A stretch of DNA of 64,000 nt from Parachitinimonas caeni (GTDB taxonomy: Bacteria > Pseudomonadota > Gammaproteobacteria > Burkholderiales > Chitinimonadaceae), in the NCBI RefSeq assembly GCF_030129945.1, contig NZ_JARRAF010000001.1:310001-374000 (forward strand). The letters are read 5' to 3'. Under the pieces are notes generated by a model, which was given only the letters and a program-made list of their open reading frames with translations, had not been told where the DNA came from and made no database searches. The position numbers and the translations under genes are program-made. Every line of letters starts with the position of its first letter. Within the stretch, counting starts at the first letter, position 1. This document shows, piece after piece, positions 44,822 through 54,457 of the stretch.

Positions 44822-46807
44822 ATGAAACTTCGCAAGCTGTGGATAACTACCTTGCTGGCCTTGGCTGCCACGAGCGCACAGGCTGCCGGCAAGGCAGACC
44901 AGTTCAGCGTGATTGGCAATGCCACAGATAACCCCAGTAACCTGGCGCTGACGGCGACTCTGAATCCTGCACCGGCTGATCTGGGTGCCAATGGCTCGGT
45001 CTGGGTGGGGGCGCTGTTTGGTAATCAGGTGTTCATGCTGACGCCACAGGGCTGGGTCGTCCCCGCGTCGGGTCCGCTGCCGGCTTTTTCCAATGGCCCG
45101 ATCCAGCAGCAGACGGTGCCGATTCTGAACGGCATCAATGTCTCGGGGCTGGAGTGTGCGCAGGTGCTGGTAGGCTATGGTCGCGATCAGGCTGATCTGT
45201 TTGGTTCCGGCACCTACGGTGCGGTGTATCAGGTGCCTGCCAAGGCTCAGCGCACCACACCGTTGCCGTGCAGCACAATGGCGGATGCCGATATTGCCCG
45301 TTTTCTGGAACAAGCCACTTTTGGCCCGAATCCCACGCAGATTGCTGAAGTAAAGCGTATCGGTATCAAGGCATGGCTGGAGCAGCAATTCGCCCTGCCT
45401 GCTTCAACACTGGGCGATTATCCTTACTACCCGACTTCAGCACCGACCGATTGCAACAGCATTTGCCAGCGCGACAACTACAGTACTTTCCAGCTGCAAT
45501 TGCGCTTCTTCCAGAACGCGATGACCGCGCAGGATCAGTTGCGGCAACGCGTGGCGTTTGCCTTGTCACAGATCCTTGTGGTGTCGGGGGCGACCATCAA
45601 TCAGGCTTATGCAATGGCGCCGTACCAGAACATGCTGATCAACAACTCTTTCGGCAATTTCCGCACCATCCTGAAGGAGATGACGCTCTCGCCTGCCATG
45701 GGCCGTTATCTGGACATGGTCAACAATGGCAAACCCACCAATGCCAGCCAGCAGGCCAACGAAAACTATGCGCGGGAGTTGCTGCAACTGTTCTCGGTTG
45801 GCTTATGGAAGCTGAATCCGGACGGCACTGTGCAGACGGATGCCGCTGGCAAGCCGGTGCCGACATACGATGAAGCGGTGATCAAAGGTTTTGCCCTGAC
45901 GCTGACGGGCTGGACTTTCCCGACCCAGGCTGGCCAGACCCGCAAGACCTACAACCCGACTTACTACATCGGACCGATGGAAGTGGTGGCAACCAACCAC
46001 GATACGACGGCCAAGACCTTGCTGGATGGCGTGACGCTGCCTGCCGGCCAGACGCCGGATGCCGATCTGGAAGCCGCTCTCGATAATGTATTCAACCACC
46101 CGAATGTCGGCCCCTTCATCGGCCAGCAACTGATCCAGCATCTGGTGACCAGCAACCCCAGCCCCGGCTATGTGTCGCGAGTGTCTGCTGTGTTCAACAA
46201 TAATGGCGCGGGGGTACGTGGCGATCTGAAAGCCGTGGTCAAAGCCATCTTGCTCGATCCGGAAGCGCGTGGCGGCATGAATACCGACCCGGGCTTTGGG
46301 CATCTGAAAGAGCCGGTGCTGTTTACGACGCATTTCCTGAGGGCGCTGGGTGGCATCAGCGATGGGGTTTCTCTGCGTACCCAGACCAGCGTAATGGGTC
46401 AGAACGTGTTGAATTCACCGACGGTGTTCAACTTCTACCCGCCGGATTATGTGTTGCCAAACGGTCAGCTCGGGCCTGAATACGCCATCCTGAATACCTC
46501 GACCGCGCTGGCTCGGGCCAATTTTGTCTACAACATGGTCTATGGCGGTGGTGCCAAGCCTGATACCTCGGTGACCGGGGCGGTGGGTACCACGCTTGAT
46601 CTGACCAGCCTCAGCACCCTTGCCGGCGATCCGGCGGCGCTGGTTGATCGCCTGTCGATACTGTTGTTGCACGGCACCATGTCCACCGATATGCGTAATC
46701 AGCTCATTACTGCCGTCAACGGTGTGGCCGCCAGCGATGCCATCGGCCGGACCCGGCTTGCGGTCTACCTCGTGTCCACATCTACCCAATTCCAGGTTCG
46801 GAGATAA
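44822..46807 (+). CDS. DUF1800 family secreted protein
   Basis: A 661-aa protein with a signal peptide (MKLRKLWITTLLALAATSAQA). The first 150 residues are a beta-rich part with three Cys; the DUF1800 domain follows from ADADIARFLEQATFGPN with NENYARELLQLFSVG, VIKGFALTLTGW and FNFYPPDYV. The function of DUF1800 is unknown; it is nearly always paired with a DUF1501 gene, as here with 3 nt between them. GGGAG is ahead of the ATG. A much longer open frame starting inside parE is spurious. Confidence 0.88.
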   Translation: MKLRKLWITTLLALAATSAQAAGKADQFSVIGNATDNPSNLALTATLNPAPADLGANGSVWVGALFGNQVFMLTPQGWVVPASGPLPAFSNGPIQQQTVPILNGINVSGLECAQVLVGYGRDQADLFGSGTYGAVYQVPAKAQRTTPLPCSTMADADIARFLEQATFGPNPTQIAEVKRIGIKAWLEQQFALPASTLGDYPYYPTSAPTDCNSICQRDNYSTFQLQLRFFQNAMTAQDQLRQRVAFALSQILVVSGATINQAYAMAPYQNMLINNSFGNFRTILKEMTLSPAMGRYLDMVNNGKPTNASQQANENYARELLQLFSVGLWKLNPDGTVQTDAAGKPVPTYDEAVIKGFALTLTGWTFPTQAGQTRKTYNPTYYIGPMEVVATNHDTTAKTLLDGVTLPAGQTPDADLEAALDNVFNHPNVGPFIGQQLIQHLVTSNPSPGYVSRVSAVFNNNGAGVRGDLKAVVKAILLDPEARGGMNTDPGFGHLKEPVLFTTHFLRALGGISDGVSLRTQTSVMGQNVLNSPTVFNFYPPDYVLPNGQLGPEYAILNTSTALARANFVYNMVYGGGAKPDTSVTGAVGTTLDLTSLSTLAGDPAALVDRLSILLLHGTMSTDMRNQLITAVNGVAASDAIGRTRLAVYLVSTSTQFQVRR

Positions 46808-46810
46808 ACC

Positions 46811-48157
46811 ATGGCCCTTTCACGCCGACAATTGCTTCAGGGCGCGGCCACTGGCCTCGCCGCAACCTTTGGCCCGCTACGCTGGATGGAGGCGCTGGCA
46901 GCGCCTGCCAACGATTACAAAGCGCTGGTCTGCATCTTCCTGTTCGGAGGAAACGACGGCAACAATATGGTCATACCGATGGAGGCTGCCGAATACAGCA
47001 GCTATGCCACGGCGCGTGCCGGCATGGCCCTGGCCAAGGACAGCCTGGCCTCGATTGGTGCGCCAACCAGCCTGGGTGGGCGGACTTTCGGCCTGCATCC
47101 CGGCATGGCGGATCTGGCGCCGCTGTTCCAGCAGAAAAAACTGGCGGTGTTGTGTAACGTCGGCACCTTGCTGGCACCCATGACCAAGGCGCAGTACGCC
47201 ACCCGCAGCCTGCGGCCCTCCAATCTGTACTCGCATTCCGACCAGGCCAACCAGTGGCAGACCTCGCAATCGCAAGGCATTGCCCGCAGTGGCTGGGGGG
47301 GGCGGATTGCCGATGCGGCGTATGCATTGAATGGCGGGATTGCGGTACCCATGGTGATGTCGCTGTCCGGTTCCAATCTGTTCTCGATTGGCGCCCAACG
47401 CTCACCGCTGGTGCTGCCAACATCCGGGACTTTCGGCCTGTCTGGCACTACCGGCACCGCTGGCACAGCGCGACTGGACTCCGTGCGCAAATTGCTGGGG
47501 CTGGACCGTGGCAACGAGATGGTCGATGCCGCCAGTGCGGTCATGCTGCAGGCGATTGATAACAGCGCGTTGATGAACCCCATTATCAACAGCACGACTT
47601 CGGCTGCGGCGCCAGCTTTTGCCAATCTGAATTCCAGCATTGCCAAGCAGTTGTATGCCGTGGCTCGCATCATCGAAAACCGGGCGGCTACCGGCCTCAA
47701 GCGGCAGATCTTCTTCTGTTCGATGGGGGGGTATGACACCCATAGCGACCAGCTCAATGCCCAGACCAATCTGCTGACGCAATTGGGGCAGGCCATGGCT
47801 GCCTTTGCAAAAGCGACCGACTTGCTGGGCGTTTCCGACTCGGTGGTGACGTTTACCGGTTCGGATTTCTCGCGCACGCTCAAACCTGCTTCGGGCGGTG
47901 GGACCGATCACGCCTGGGGTAATCACCAGCTGGTCATGGGCGGTCCGGTAAAGGGCGGCGACTTTTACGGTACTTTCCCGAAACTGGAGCTGAAAGGGCC
48001 GGACGATGTCGACGGCGCCGGGCGCTGGATTCCCACGACGTCTGTCGATCAGTACGCTGCGACACTGGCCAACTGGTTCGGTGTGGCGCTGGGGGATATC
48101 GGCAGTGTGTTGCCCAACCTTTCCCGCTTTGCGACGCCGAATCTGGGGTTTCTGTAA
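46811..48157 (+). CDS. DUF1501 family protein, Tat-exported
   Basis: A 448-aa protein with a Tat signal (SRRQLLQGAATGLAATFG). The sulfatase/alkaline-phosphatase-like DUF1501 fold shows IFLFGGNDGNNMVIP, HPGMADLAPLFQQKKLAV, SMGGYDTHSDQL and TDHAWGNHQLVMGGPV. It is the standard partner of DUF1800. It is followed by a strong terminator, so the pair is a two-gene operon. Confidence 0.9.
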   Translation: MALSRRQLLQGAATGLAATFGPLRWMEALAAPANDYKALVCIFLFGGNDGNNMVIPMEAAEYSSYATARAGMALAKDSLASIGAPTSLGGRTFGLHPGMADLAPLFQQKKLAVLCNVGTLLAPMTKAQYATRSLRPSNLYSHSDQANQWQTSQSQGIARSGWGGRIADAAYALNGGIAVPMVMSLSGSNLFSIGAQRSPLVLPTSGTFGLSGTTGTAGTARLDSVRKLLGLDRGNEMVDAASAVMLQAIDNSALMNPIINSTTSAAAPAFANLNSSIAKQLYAVARIIENRAATGLKRQIFFCSMGGYDTHSDQLNAQTNLLTQLGQAMAAFAKATDLLGVSDSVVTFTGSDFSRTLKPASGGGTDHAWGNHQLVMGGPVKGGDFYGTFPKLELKGPDDVDGAGRWIPTTSVDQYAATLANWFGVALGDIGSVLPNLSRFATPNLGFL

Positions 48158-48218
48158 AGGTTGAACGTCGTTCTTGTGGGTGCCGCCTGATTGGATGACA
48201 AGCTCAGGCGTCGATGTC

Positions 48219-48254
48219 AAAAAGCCGGATTCTGTAAAAGAATTCGGCTTTTTT
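48219..48254 (+). terminator. Terminator of the DUF1800/DUF1501 operon
   Basis: The stem AAAAAGCCG..TTCT / AGAATTCGGCTTTTTT with a short loop ends in a run of six T on the plus strand, 62 bp past the stop. It works on both strands. Confidence 0.88.
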
Positions 48255-48355
48255 CAAAGAATCTATTGGCAAAAATTAAATAAAACACAAAACCTGATCA
48301 AATATTAAGGTCTTATTTAAATTTGATGATTTTCTTTGAATTTTTCATGAAACAT

Positions 48356-48730
48356 TTATCGCGAGTAATTAAATACCACGCCATAGTCCATATAGTTGCC
48401 TGTTCTGACAATGCTTTCCACGGAATCGCCAGCCCCCATATATGCATGGGCTGAAACGTGCATGCTATTTGCGGGGGGGCCTACAACCGGGCTGGTATAA
48501 GCACGCCCGTGCTGCTCAGCCAGGTTTTTGCACTGAATGCCGAGCAAGAAGCCCAATACGGCGTAATTTTCGTCGCTGCCCAGGATGTCATCGTATGTAA
48601 AGGTCAGCGTATTGCTGTTGCTGCCATAGCTGAGCGTCTGGGTGACTACCGTGTAGCAATGTACAGAGCCTGCATGAGCGGCAGTCATCAGGCCAAAGGT
48701 AGACAAAAGGGAAAGGATAATTTTATTCAT
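48356..48730 (-). CDS. Small secreted protein of unknown function
   Basis: A 124-aa protein with a signal peptide (MNKIILSLLSTFGLMTAAHA). The mature part is Ser/Tyr/Gly-rich with two cysteines (VHCY, IQCK) and no known domain. Its base composition is lower in GC than neighbours and it lacks a clear Shine-Dalgarno, signs of acquisition or specialised control. A terminator-like hairpin stands in its leader. Confidence 0.65.
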   Translation of the reverse strand: MNKIILSLLSTFGLMTAAHAGSVHCYTVVTQTLSYGSNSNTLTFTYDDILGSDENYAVLGFLLGIQCKNLAEQHGRAYTSPVVGPPANSMHVSAHAYMGAGDSVESIVRTGNYMDYGVVFNYSR

Positions 48731-48762
48731 TGTTTTCTTTTAAATAGTGGTTGCTAAAAAAT

Positions 48763-48820
48763 ATCCAGATCAATAGCTAATCTGGATGATCTGCATTTCA
48801 AATTCAAAAAAATGAAATGC
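48763..48820 (-). promoter_or_regulatory. Two-hairpin leader with intrinsic terminator before the 48.7-kb gene
   Basis: On the minus strand GCATTTCA/TGAAATGC (48793-48820) is followed by ATCCAGAT/ATCTGGAT (48763-48787) and then ATTTTTTAGC, a full intrinsic terminator 33 nt ahead of the ATG. It could stop read-through from the peptidase gene or act as an attenuator of the small gene. Confidence 0.55.
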
Positions 48821-48941
48821 AAGGCGATGATAGTGGGGATGTGGTTTTGGCGCAAGGCCGATCCAGTGAGTTTTTCCGGGGCTGTCAGTAAAAACTCGGA
48901 GTGTGCCGGGTGCGTGTTGGCAAGTACTTGTTCCCCCATGA

Positions 48942-48976
48942 AAAACGGCGTCCAGTGTAAGTCTGGACGCCGTTTC
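48942..48976 (-). terminator. Terminator of the M16 peptidase gene
   Basis: A stem AAACGGCGTCCAG/CTGGACGCCGTTT with a 7-nt loop, 34 bp past the stop on the minus strand, followed by TTCATGG. Confidence 0.85.
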
Positions 48977-49009
48977 TGACGGGATGACTTGATGCAGATC
49001 GAGTCGTGA

Positions 49010-51793
49010 CTACTGACCCTGCGCCGCAGTCTTGGTGGTTTTGGCGGCCTGCGCAAAGTCACCGGCGTAGACATGGGCGAAGCGTGCAGGATCAATATAT
49101 TTCTTGATGGCAGCGTTAACGTCGTCCAGTGTCACCGTTTCGATGCGGGCGTCCAGTTCTGCTGTGAATTTCATGGTGCGGTGACGGTCGAGCTGGTCAA
49201 GATGCATCGCTGCCAGTGTGCTGTCCTCTGCGCGGCTGATCTGCCGTTGCTGCAGCAGGCCCTTCTTGGCGTCGGCCAGCTCCTCGGCACTGATGCCGTT
49301 GACGACAAAGCGTTCCAGCTCTTCCTTCACCCCGGCTTGCAGCTTGGGCAGGTTTTGCGGGGCGTAAATGGCAATCAGCAGCAGGGTACCGGCGGTTTCA
49401 TGGCTGGATACCTGGAGCCGGCTGCCCGCGTAATAGCTGATGCCGTCTTTTTGACGCAGGCGGTCGAGCAGGCGTGACTTGATCCCACCACCCAGAACTT
49501 CCTGTACCAGCAACATTGCCGGGTAGTCGGCCGCCTGGTCGTTGAGCTTGATCGGCAGGCTGGCGACGTAGAAGGCGTTGGCTTTATCCGGCGTTTCTAT
49601 CGACTTGCTGTCGGCCTTGGGTTCGTTGACCGGGTCGGCGATCCGCGCATAGCGGTTCTTGGCCTTCCAGTCACCAAACAGGCTCTTGATCTGGTCTTCG
49701 CTGGCTTTGGCATCGAAATCGCCTACCAGAGACAGCTCGCCGTCCTGCGCACCGTAAAACTTCTGGTAAAAGCCTTTGACGCCGCCAAGACTCAGTGCCT
49801 TGGTCTCGGCCAGCAATTCGGTGAAGTCCGGGGTGTAGCGGATGTCGTCCTTTTTGTAGTCATTCCAATGCCGATGCCAGGCCAGCAGGGCAATCGGCTG
49901 CGGCTCGACGCTATCGCGCTGGATGCTGGTGATCTGCTCGGTTTTCATCTGCTCCAACTCGGTGGCCGGGAAGGTGGGGGCGCGTAGTACATCCCGCAGC
50001 ACGGTCAGCAATTCGGGCAGATTCTTGCGCACGGTTTCGAACTGAACATCAACGTGTTGCCCACGGCCGCTGATGCTGACTTTGGCCTTGAGTTCGTCAA
50101 ACTTGCTCTGCAGTTGCTGGCGACTCAGCTTGCCGGCCCCCCGGCTCAGCATTTCTGCGGTGGCGGCGGCGTAGCTGCGCTGGCCGCTCAGGCTGGCCAG
50201 TTCGCCCAATTGCAGGCGAATGGCGCCACTGACGGTTTCGCCGCGTGTCTTCTTGGGCGTAAAGGCGACTTTCATGCCATTGGCCAGGGTGAAGCGCTGG
50301 GTGCGCTGGTCGATATTGGTCGGGCTGGAGTCGAATTTCTCGCCCTCTACTGCAGCAGCGCGGCCTTTATAGTCGGCAACCAGTTTGGTCACGTCCGGCG
50401 TGGCCGGCATGGTGATGCGGTTAGGCGTCTTGGTTGGGACGAACTGGCCAAAGGTACGGTTGCTTTCTTTAAAGTAGTTTTCGGCAACTTTCTGCACCTC
50501 GGCGACGCTCAGGGCTTCGATCTGGTCGCGCTGCAGGAAGAACAGACGCCAGTCGCCCTTGGCAATCGCTTCAGACAGTTCCACGCCCAGCGTGCGAGGG
50601 TCGTTGATGGTTTTGTCGATGCCATTGAGCAAGCTGGCTTTGGCCTGCTTCAGTTCGGTTTCGGTGATGGGTTTTTGCTTGATGTTCTCGATCACGTCGA
50701 GCATCTTTTTGCGGGCTTCGGCACTGGACTGGGTCTTGGCCAACTCCGCCCAGAACAGGATGTAACCTGGCTCGGTCAGGGCGACGTTCCACGACTCCAC
50801 GCCAGAGGCTTTCTTGCCTTCGACCAGTGTTTTGTGGAGGCGGCCATTGGGGGTGCTGGCCAGGATTTCCGAAAGCGCTGCCATGGCTGCGGCGTCGGCA
50901 TGTGCGCCGGCCGAGGTGTGGTAGAGCGCGCCCAGCAAAGTGGTTTCGCCTACGCGGCTGACCGTTACTTCACGCGCGCCGTCCTGCACGCTGTCCTGCG
51001 TATAGGTGCGTTCCAGTGCCCGGCTCGGCTTGGGAATGGCGCCAAACTGCTTTTCGATCAGCGCCAGCGTCTTGGCTTCATCAAACTTGCCTGCCACCAC
51101 CAGCACTGCGTTATCAGGCTGGTAATACTTGCGGTAGAACGCTTGCAGGCGGTCGATGCTGACGTTTTCAACATCGCTGCGTGAGCCGATGGTGGGCTTG
51201 CCATAGTTGTGCCAGTCGTAGGCGACTGAGCTGAGGCGCGACCACAGTGCCATTTTCGGGCTGTTATCGTTCATCTCCAGCTCATTACGGACCACCGAGA
51301 ACTCAGTATCGAGATCTTTGCGGGCAATGGTGCTGTTGACCATGCGGTCGGCTTCCATTTCGAGTGCCCACTGCAGGTTGTCGTCAGAGGCGGCGAAGGT
51401 TTCGTAGTAATTGGTGCGATCAAAGAAAGTGGTGCCGTTGAAATCCATGCCGCGCTTGCCCAGCTCCTGCATGATGTTGCCGCGGTTGGGCGTGCCCTTG
51501 AAGGTCATGTGCTCAAGCAGGTGGGCCATGCCGGTTTCGCCGTAGTTTTCGTGGCGCGAACCCACCAGATAGGTGAGGTTGACCGTCGTCGTGGCTTTCG
51601 AGGCATCGGGCGCCAGCAAGACACGCAGGCCATTGGCCAGGCGATATTCTGTAATGCCTTCTACCGTGGTGACTTTCTGCACGGACGCGCTACTGGCTGT
51701 CGTTGTGGCAGCGGGGGTGTTGGCAAATGCGGCAGGCGATCCTGCCAGGGCAAACGCAGCCAGGATGGCTGCAACACTAGGTTTGATCTGCAT
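49010..51793 (-). CDS. M16 family zinc peptidase (pitrilysin-like)
   Basis: A 927-aa periplasmic peptidase with a signal peptide (cut near AFA-NTP, residue 24). The inverted zinc motif HLLEH (91-95) and the distal Glu171 in RNELEM are intact in the first half. The second half is the inactive partner domain (about 500-900), so it is a fused two-module enzyme. It is likely to degrade peptides in the periplasm. GGGAAGAG precedes the ATG. Confidence 0.93.
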   Translation of the reverse strand: MQIKPSVAAILAAFALAGSPAAFANTPAATTTASSASVQKVTTVEGITEYRLANGLRVLLAPDASKATTTVNLTYLVGSRHENYGETGMAHLLEHMTFKGTPNRGNIMQELGKRGMDFNGTTFFDRTNYYETFAASDDNLQWALEMEADRMVNSTIARKDLDTEFSVVRNELEMNDNSPKMALWSRLSSVAYDWHNYGKPTIGSRSDVENVSIDRLQAFYRKYYQPDNAVLVVAGKFDEAKTLALIEKQFGAIPKPSRALERTYTQDSVQDGAREVTVSRVGETTLLGALYHTSAGAHADAAAMAALSEILASTPNGRLHKTLVEGKKASGVESWNVALTEPGYILFWAELAKTQSSAEARKKMLDVIENIKQKPITETELKQAKASLLNGIDKTINDPRTLGVELSEAIAKGDWRLFFLQRDQIEALSVAEVQKVAENYFKESNRTFGQFVPTKTPNRITMPATPDVTKLVADYKGRAAAVEGEKFDSSPTNIDQRTQRFTLANGMKVAFTPKKTRGETVSGAIRLQLGELASLSGQRSYAAATAEMLSRGAGKLSRQQLQSKFDELKAKVSISGRGQHVDVQFETVRKNLPELLTVLRDVLRAPTFPATELEQMKTEQITSIQRDSVEPQPIALLAWHRHWNDYKKDDIRYTPDFTELLAETKALSLGGVKGFYQKFYGAQDGELSLVGDFDAKASEDQIKSLFGDWKAKNRYARIADPVNEPKADSKSIETPDKANAFYVASLPIKLNDQAADYPAMLLVQEVLGGGIKSRLLDRLRQKDGISYYAGSRLQVSSHETAGTLLLIAIYAPQNLPKLQAGVKEELERFVVNGISAEELADAKKGLLQQRQISRAEDSTLAAMHLDQLDRHRTMKFTAELDARIETVTLDDVNAAIKKYIDPARFAHVYAGDFAQAAKTTKTAAQGQ

Positions 51794-51999
51794 CTCTTCC
51801 CAATTTCCTATTGTTCAAGACAAACAATGGCAATGGCCGGCACCGGTGTACATGGCACCGGAATCCGGCCGCTTCCTCGACGGCTGTTGACGGCTTCTTT
51901 ACCGCGCGTCTCAGGCTCAACCGCGCCAGCAGCATACGCCGCTCCCGATACGCTGGGCAGCACTCATGAGATGAAAGCCGGTTTCGCGGGCGCCAATCG

Positions 52000-52584
52000 T
52001 CAATTTGTGGGCGCGACTGGCAATGGCAAACCCAGAAATGCGCAAATTTCGGGCAAATGGCGCTCGAAATGCTCAAAACTATGGCTGCCGCCTGCCTCGA
52101 CGGTCTGCCGTGCCCCGGCGTAGTAATCCACTGCCTGCCGGTAATCAAGCGTCTCGTCGGCGGTTTGCACCATCAGCCAGTAGCGCCCGGCAGTGAATGT
52201 GGGTGGCTCCAGCCGGGCGAAGGCGGCAACGTGGCTGTCATCAAGAAAATACCGTTCACCGCTGTACAGGTTCTGCTGCCAGCCCAAGTAATCACGCAAC
52301 AGGTGCTGAGGTTTGACGCCGGGGTTGACCAGCACCGCCTTGCTGCCGAATCGCTCCGCAGCCCAGGTAGCGTGAAAGCCGCCCAGTGAGCTGCCGATAA
52401 AGCCGACTTCGGGCAGGCCATGCACGGCTTTGATGATGGCCGCTTCGGCTTCATCGGGCATGGCGGGCAAGGTGGGGCAGACAAAGCGGTCACCCAGCCC
52501 GTGGGCGTTCAGAAAAGCCTGGGTCTGGCGTGCCTTGACCGAGGCCGGGCTACTGTTGAATCCGTGAAGGTAGACGATGTACAT
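52000..52584 (-). CDS. YqiA-like alpha/beta-hydrolase esterase
   Basis: A 194-aa single-domain hydrolase. It starts MYIVYLHGFNSSPASVKA; the nucleophile elbow is GSSLGG (Ser in IGSSLGGFHATW); AGGSHSFEHFERH carries the histidine. This matches the UPF0227/YqiA esterase family. The start at 52584 is favoured because the upstream extension is the neighbouring racemase in another frame. It lies 7 nt after the racemase. Confidence 0.9.
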   Translation of the reverse strand: MYIVYLHGFNSSPASVKARQTQAFLNAHGLGDRFVCPTLPAMPDEAEAAIIKAVHGLPEVGFIGSSLGGFHATWAAERFGSKAVLVNPGVKPQHLLRDYLGWQQNLYSGERYFLDDSHVAAFARLEPPTFTAGRYWLMVQTADETLDYRQAVDYYAGARQTVEAGGSHSFEHFERHLPEICAFLGLPLPVAPTN

Positions 52585-52591
52585 GACGCAA

Positions 52592-53290
52592 TCACCGATA
52601 GCGGATGGCAGCGTCGGCTGCGGCCAGCGCGTGCAGCTCGGTGGTATCGAAGGTTGGCACGGGTGAATCGGCCGCACCAACCAGCATCGAAATCTCGGTA
52701 CAGCCGAAAATGATGCCCTCCGCACCGTCTGCCACCAGCTGCTTGATAATGCGCCGATACGCTTCGCGAGAATCGTCTTTTACCTGACCAAGACACAGCT
52801 CCTGATAAATGATGCGGTGAACGACTTCGCGATCGGCGTCGTCCGGCGTCAGCACCTCAATGCCGTGGCGCTCGCTGAGCCGACCCTTGTAGAACGGCTG
52901 CTCCATGGTAAAGCGGGTGCCCAGCAAGCCGACTTTTTTGATCCCTGCCTCGCGAATGGCGGCCGCTGTGGGTTCGACGATGTGCAGGAGCGGGATCGAC
53001 ACGGCAGCCTCAATCGCGGGTGCCACTTTGTGCATGGTGTTGGTACACAAGATGATGAAGTCGGCTCCGGCGGCTTCGACCGAGCGCGCTGCCAGGGCGA
53101 GCTGTCGTCCGGCTTCGTCCCAGTCTCCTTTAGCCTGCAGCTGCTCAATCTCGTGAAAATCCACGCTATGCATGACGAGCTTGGCTGAATGCAGTCCGCC
53201 CAAGCGCTGGCGAATGGCTTGGTTGATTAGCCGGTAATAGCCGGCCGTTGATTCCCAGCTCATACCCCCTAAAAGGCCCATGGTTTCCAT
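52592..53290 (-). CDS. Aspartate/glutamate racemase family protein
   Basis: A 232-aa cofactor-independent racemase. It begins METMGLLGGMSWESTAGYYR. The two catalytic cysteines are visible in ILCTNTMHK and FGCTEISML. It resembles the YgeA/aspartate racemase group, which produces D-amino acids; exact substrate is not set. AAGGGG lies nine bases ahead of the ATG. Confidence 0.9.
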   Translation of the reverse strand: METMGLLGGMSWESTAGYYRLINQAIRQRLGGLHSAKLVMHSVDFHEIEQLQAKGDWDEAGRQLALAARSVEAAGADFIILCTNTMHKVAPAIEAAVSIPLLHIVEPTAAAIREAGIKKVGLLGTRFTMEQPFYKGRLSERHGIEVLTPDDADREVVHRIIYQELCLGQVKDDSREAYRRIIKQLVADGAEGIIFGCTEISMLVGAADSPVPTFDTTELHALAAADAAIRYR

Positions 53291-53815
53291 CGTGTTTGCC
53301 CCTTTCCTTGTCATCGTCGAGGCGGTAGGACTGGCCTCTTGCCGGAAAAGTTGCGCGCGACACACTGCGCTGGCAAGCCCGGGTTTCCGGCCGAGCCAGA
53401 ATGCTTGTCGGTCCACATATTCAATTTAACCAAATAAGCAAAGCGCCGAGCGATAAGCAAAATGGCTTGAATCCTCAACACAGTGTTTGCTGAGGTGTCG
53501 GCTTGGTGTTGGTGTAGGGAATCCCCTACAGGCGGTTGGGTGTGGCGATTGTGTTACAAAACATATCCACAGGTGGGTTTATAGGCCTAAATGCTGAAAA
53601 ATCATGGTAATATTTCATGACTATCAGTCAATGCTTATTTGATTTATGCATATGGTATATTTGGCTTCCTCCGCAAGGGAGCTAGTCTGCCTGGCCGGGG
53701 AGTGCCTGGGCGAGTATCTTGGTTTGTTATGCAATGCAGCAAATTAGAAGTACTTTCTGATCAAAAAGTGATGGCTCCAAGTTGTTCGTAAAAGAATCTG
53801 TTACAGAAGATATTC
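53291..53815. other. 525-bp AT-rich intergenic region with several hairpins
   Basis: No gene seen between the divergent genes. TGTAGGG/CCCTACA with an AATC loop (53513-53530) and an imperfect CCTCA-N13-TGAGG (53472-53494) stem are visible, and CTTCCTCC-GCAA-GGGAGC lies near 53670. The region 53590-53660 is rich in TATG/CATG steps. Possible promoters, small RNA or binding sites; nothing decisive. Confidence 0.5.
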
Positions 53816-54298
53816 ATGAAATTCCACCGATACCACCTCAACCCGCACTGCACGCCACGAGACTGGCAGGCGATCAAGCTGCAACAGGCTGCCAGCCACG
53901 GCGATAGCATCGAAGGGCAGCAAGCGCTGGTGGATGCACGACGTTTCGATCTGGCCGCCAGTGAGATCGAAAAACTACTGGGCTGGAAGCAGTCAGCCCT
54001 CAAGCTGGCCAGCTTATTGTTGCCCGCCGATAACCAGCACGAGTGGTCGGCCCAGCAATGGTTTGAAGCCCTGTTTGCCGCAACCGTCCACGCACAAAGC
54101 GCCAATGACGAAGCGCACGACCCCCTGCGCAGCGAATTTGAAAAGCTGGCGGCCAGCCAGCAGCTCGACACCACACGCTCCCGCCTTACGCCCGGCCACT
54201 ACGCCAACGATGCGACCCAGGCGGCTTGGCACATCTTCTGCCAGATCAACCCGACGCCTGCGCCGACCAACCTTTCCCCCGCCCTGGCAACAGCCTGA
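53816..54298 (+). CDS. Protein of unknown function
   Basis: A 160-aa soluble, mostly helical protein starting MKFHRYHLNPHCTPRDWQAI. It has no signal peptide and no recognised domain. Weak Shine-Dalgarno (AGAAG). A segment ALVDARRFDLAASEIEKLLGW suggests helical packing. It is not linked to a neighbour of known function. Confidence 0.65.
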   Translation: MKFHRYHLNPHCTPRDWQAIKLQQAASHGDSIEGQQALVDARRFDLAASEIEKLLGWKQSALKLASLLLPADNQHEWSAQQWFEALFAATVHAQSANDEAHDPLRSEFEKLAASQQLDTTRSRLTPGHYANDATQAAWHIFCQINPTPAPTNLSPALATA

Positions 54299-54457
54299 AC
54301 CGTCGCCCGCAACGGCAAGCCGGTTTGGCTGCCGTGGCCTGCCGCGTGTTCATCCCCCGCCCCGACGCGCCGTCCGGCGCACTGGATTGCACTCTGCCTG
54401 GCATGCGCTACGCTAGATCTATCAATGGTTTAGCGGCAATTGCCGGCAGAGGTGATC

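Noticed and set aside
43937-46807. A 956-codon open frame on the plus strand
   Set aside because: Its first 295 codons are antisense to parE. The signal peptide and Shine-Dalgarno at 44822 show the true start of the DUF1800 gene.
50054-51184. Long plus-strand open frame opposite the M16 peptidase
   Set aside because: Composition is that of an antisense frame, and the minus strand encodes an intact peptidase.
51880-51910. Another MITE end (GGCTGTTGACGGCTTC)
   Set aside because: Only GTTGACG matches, there is no partner end, and no CTAG or TA in the proper place.
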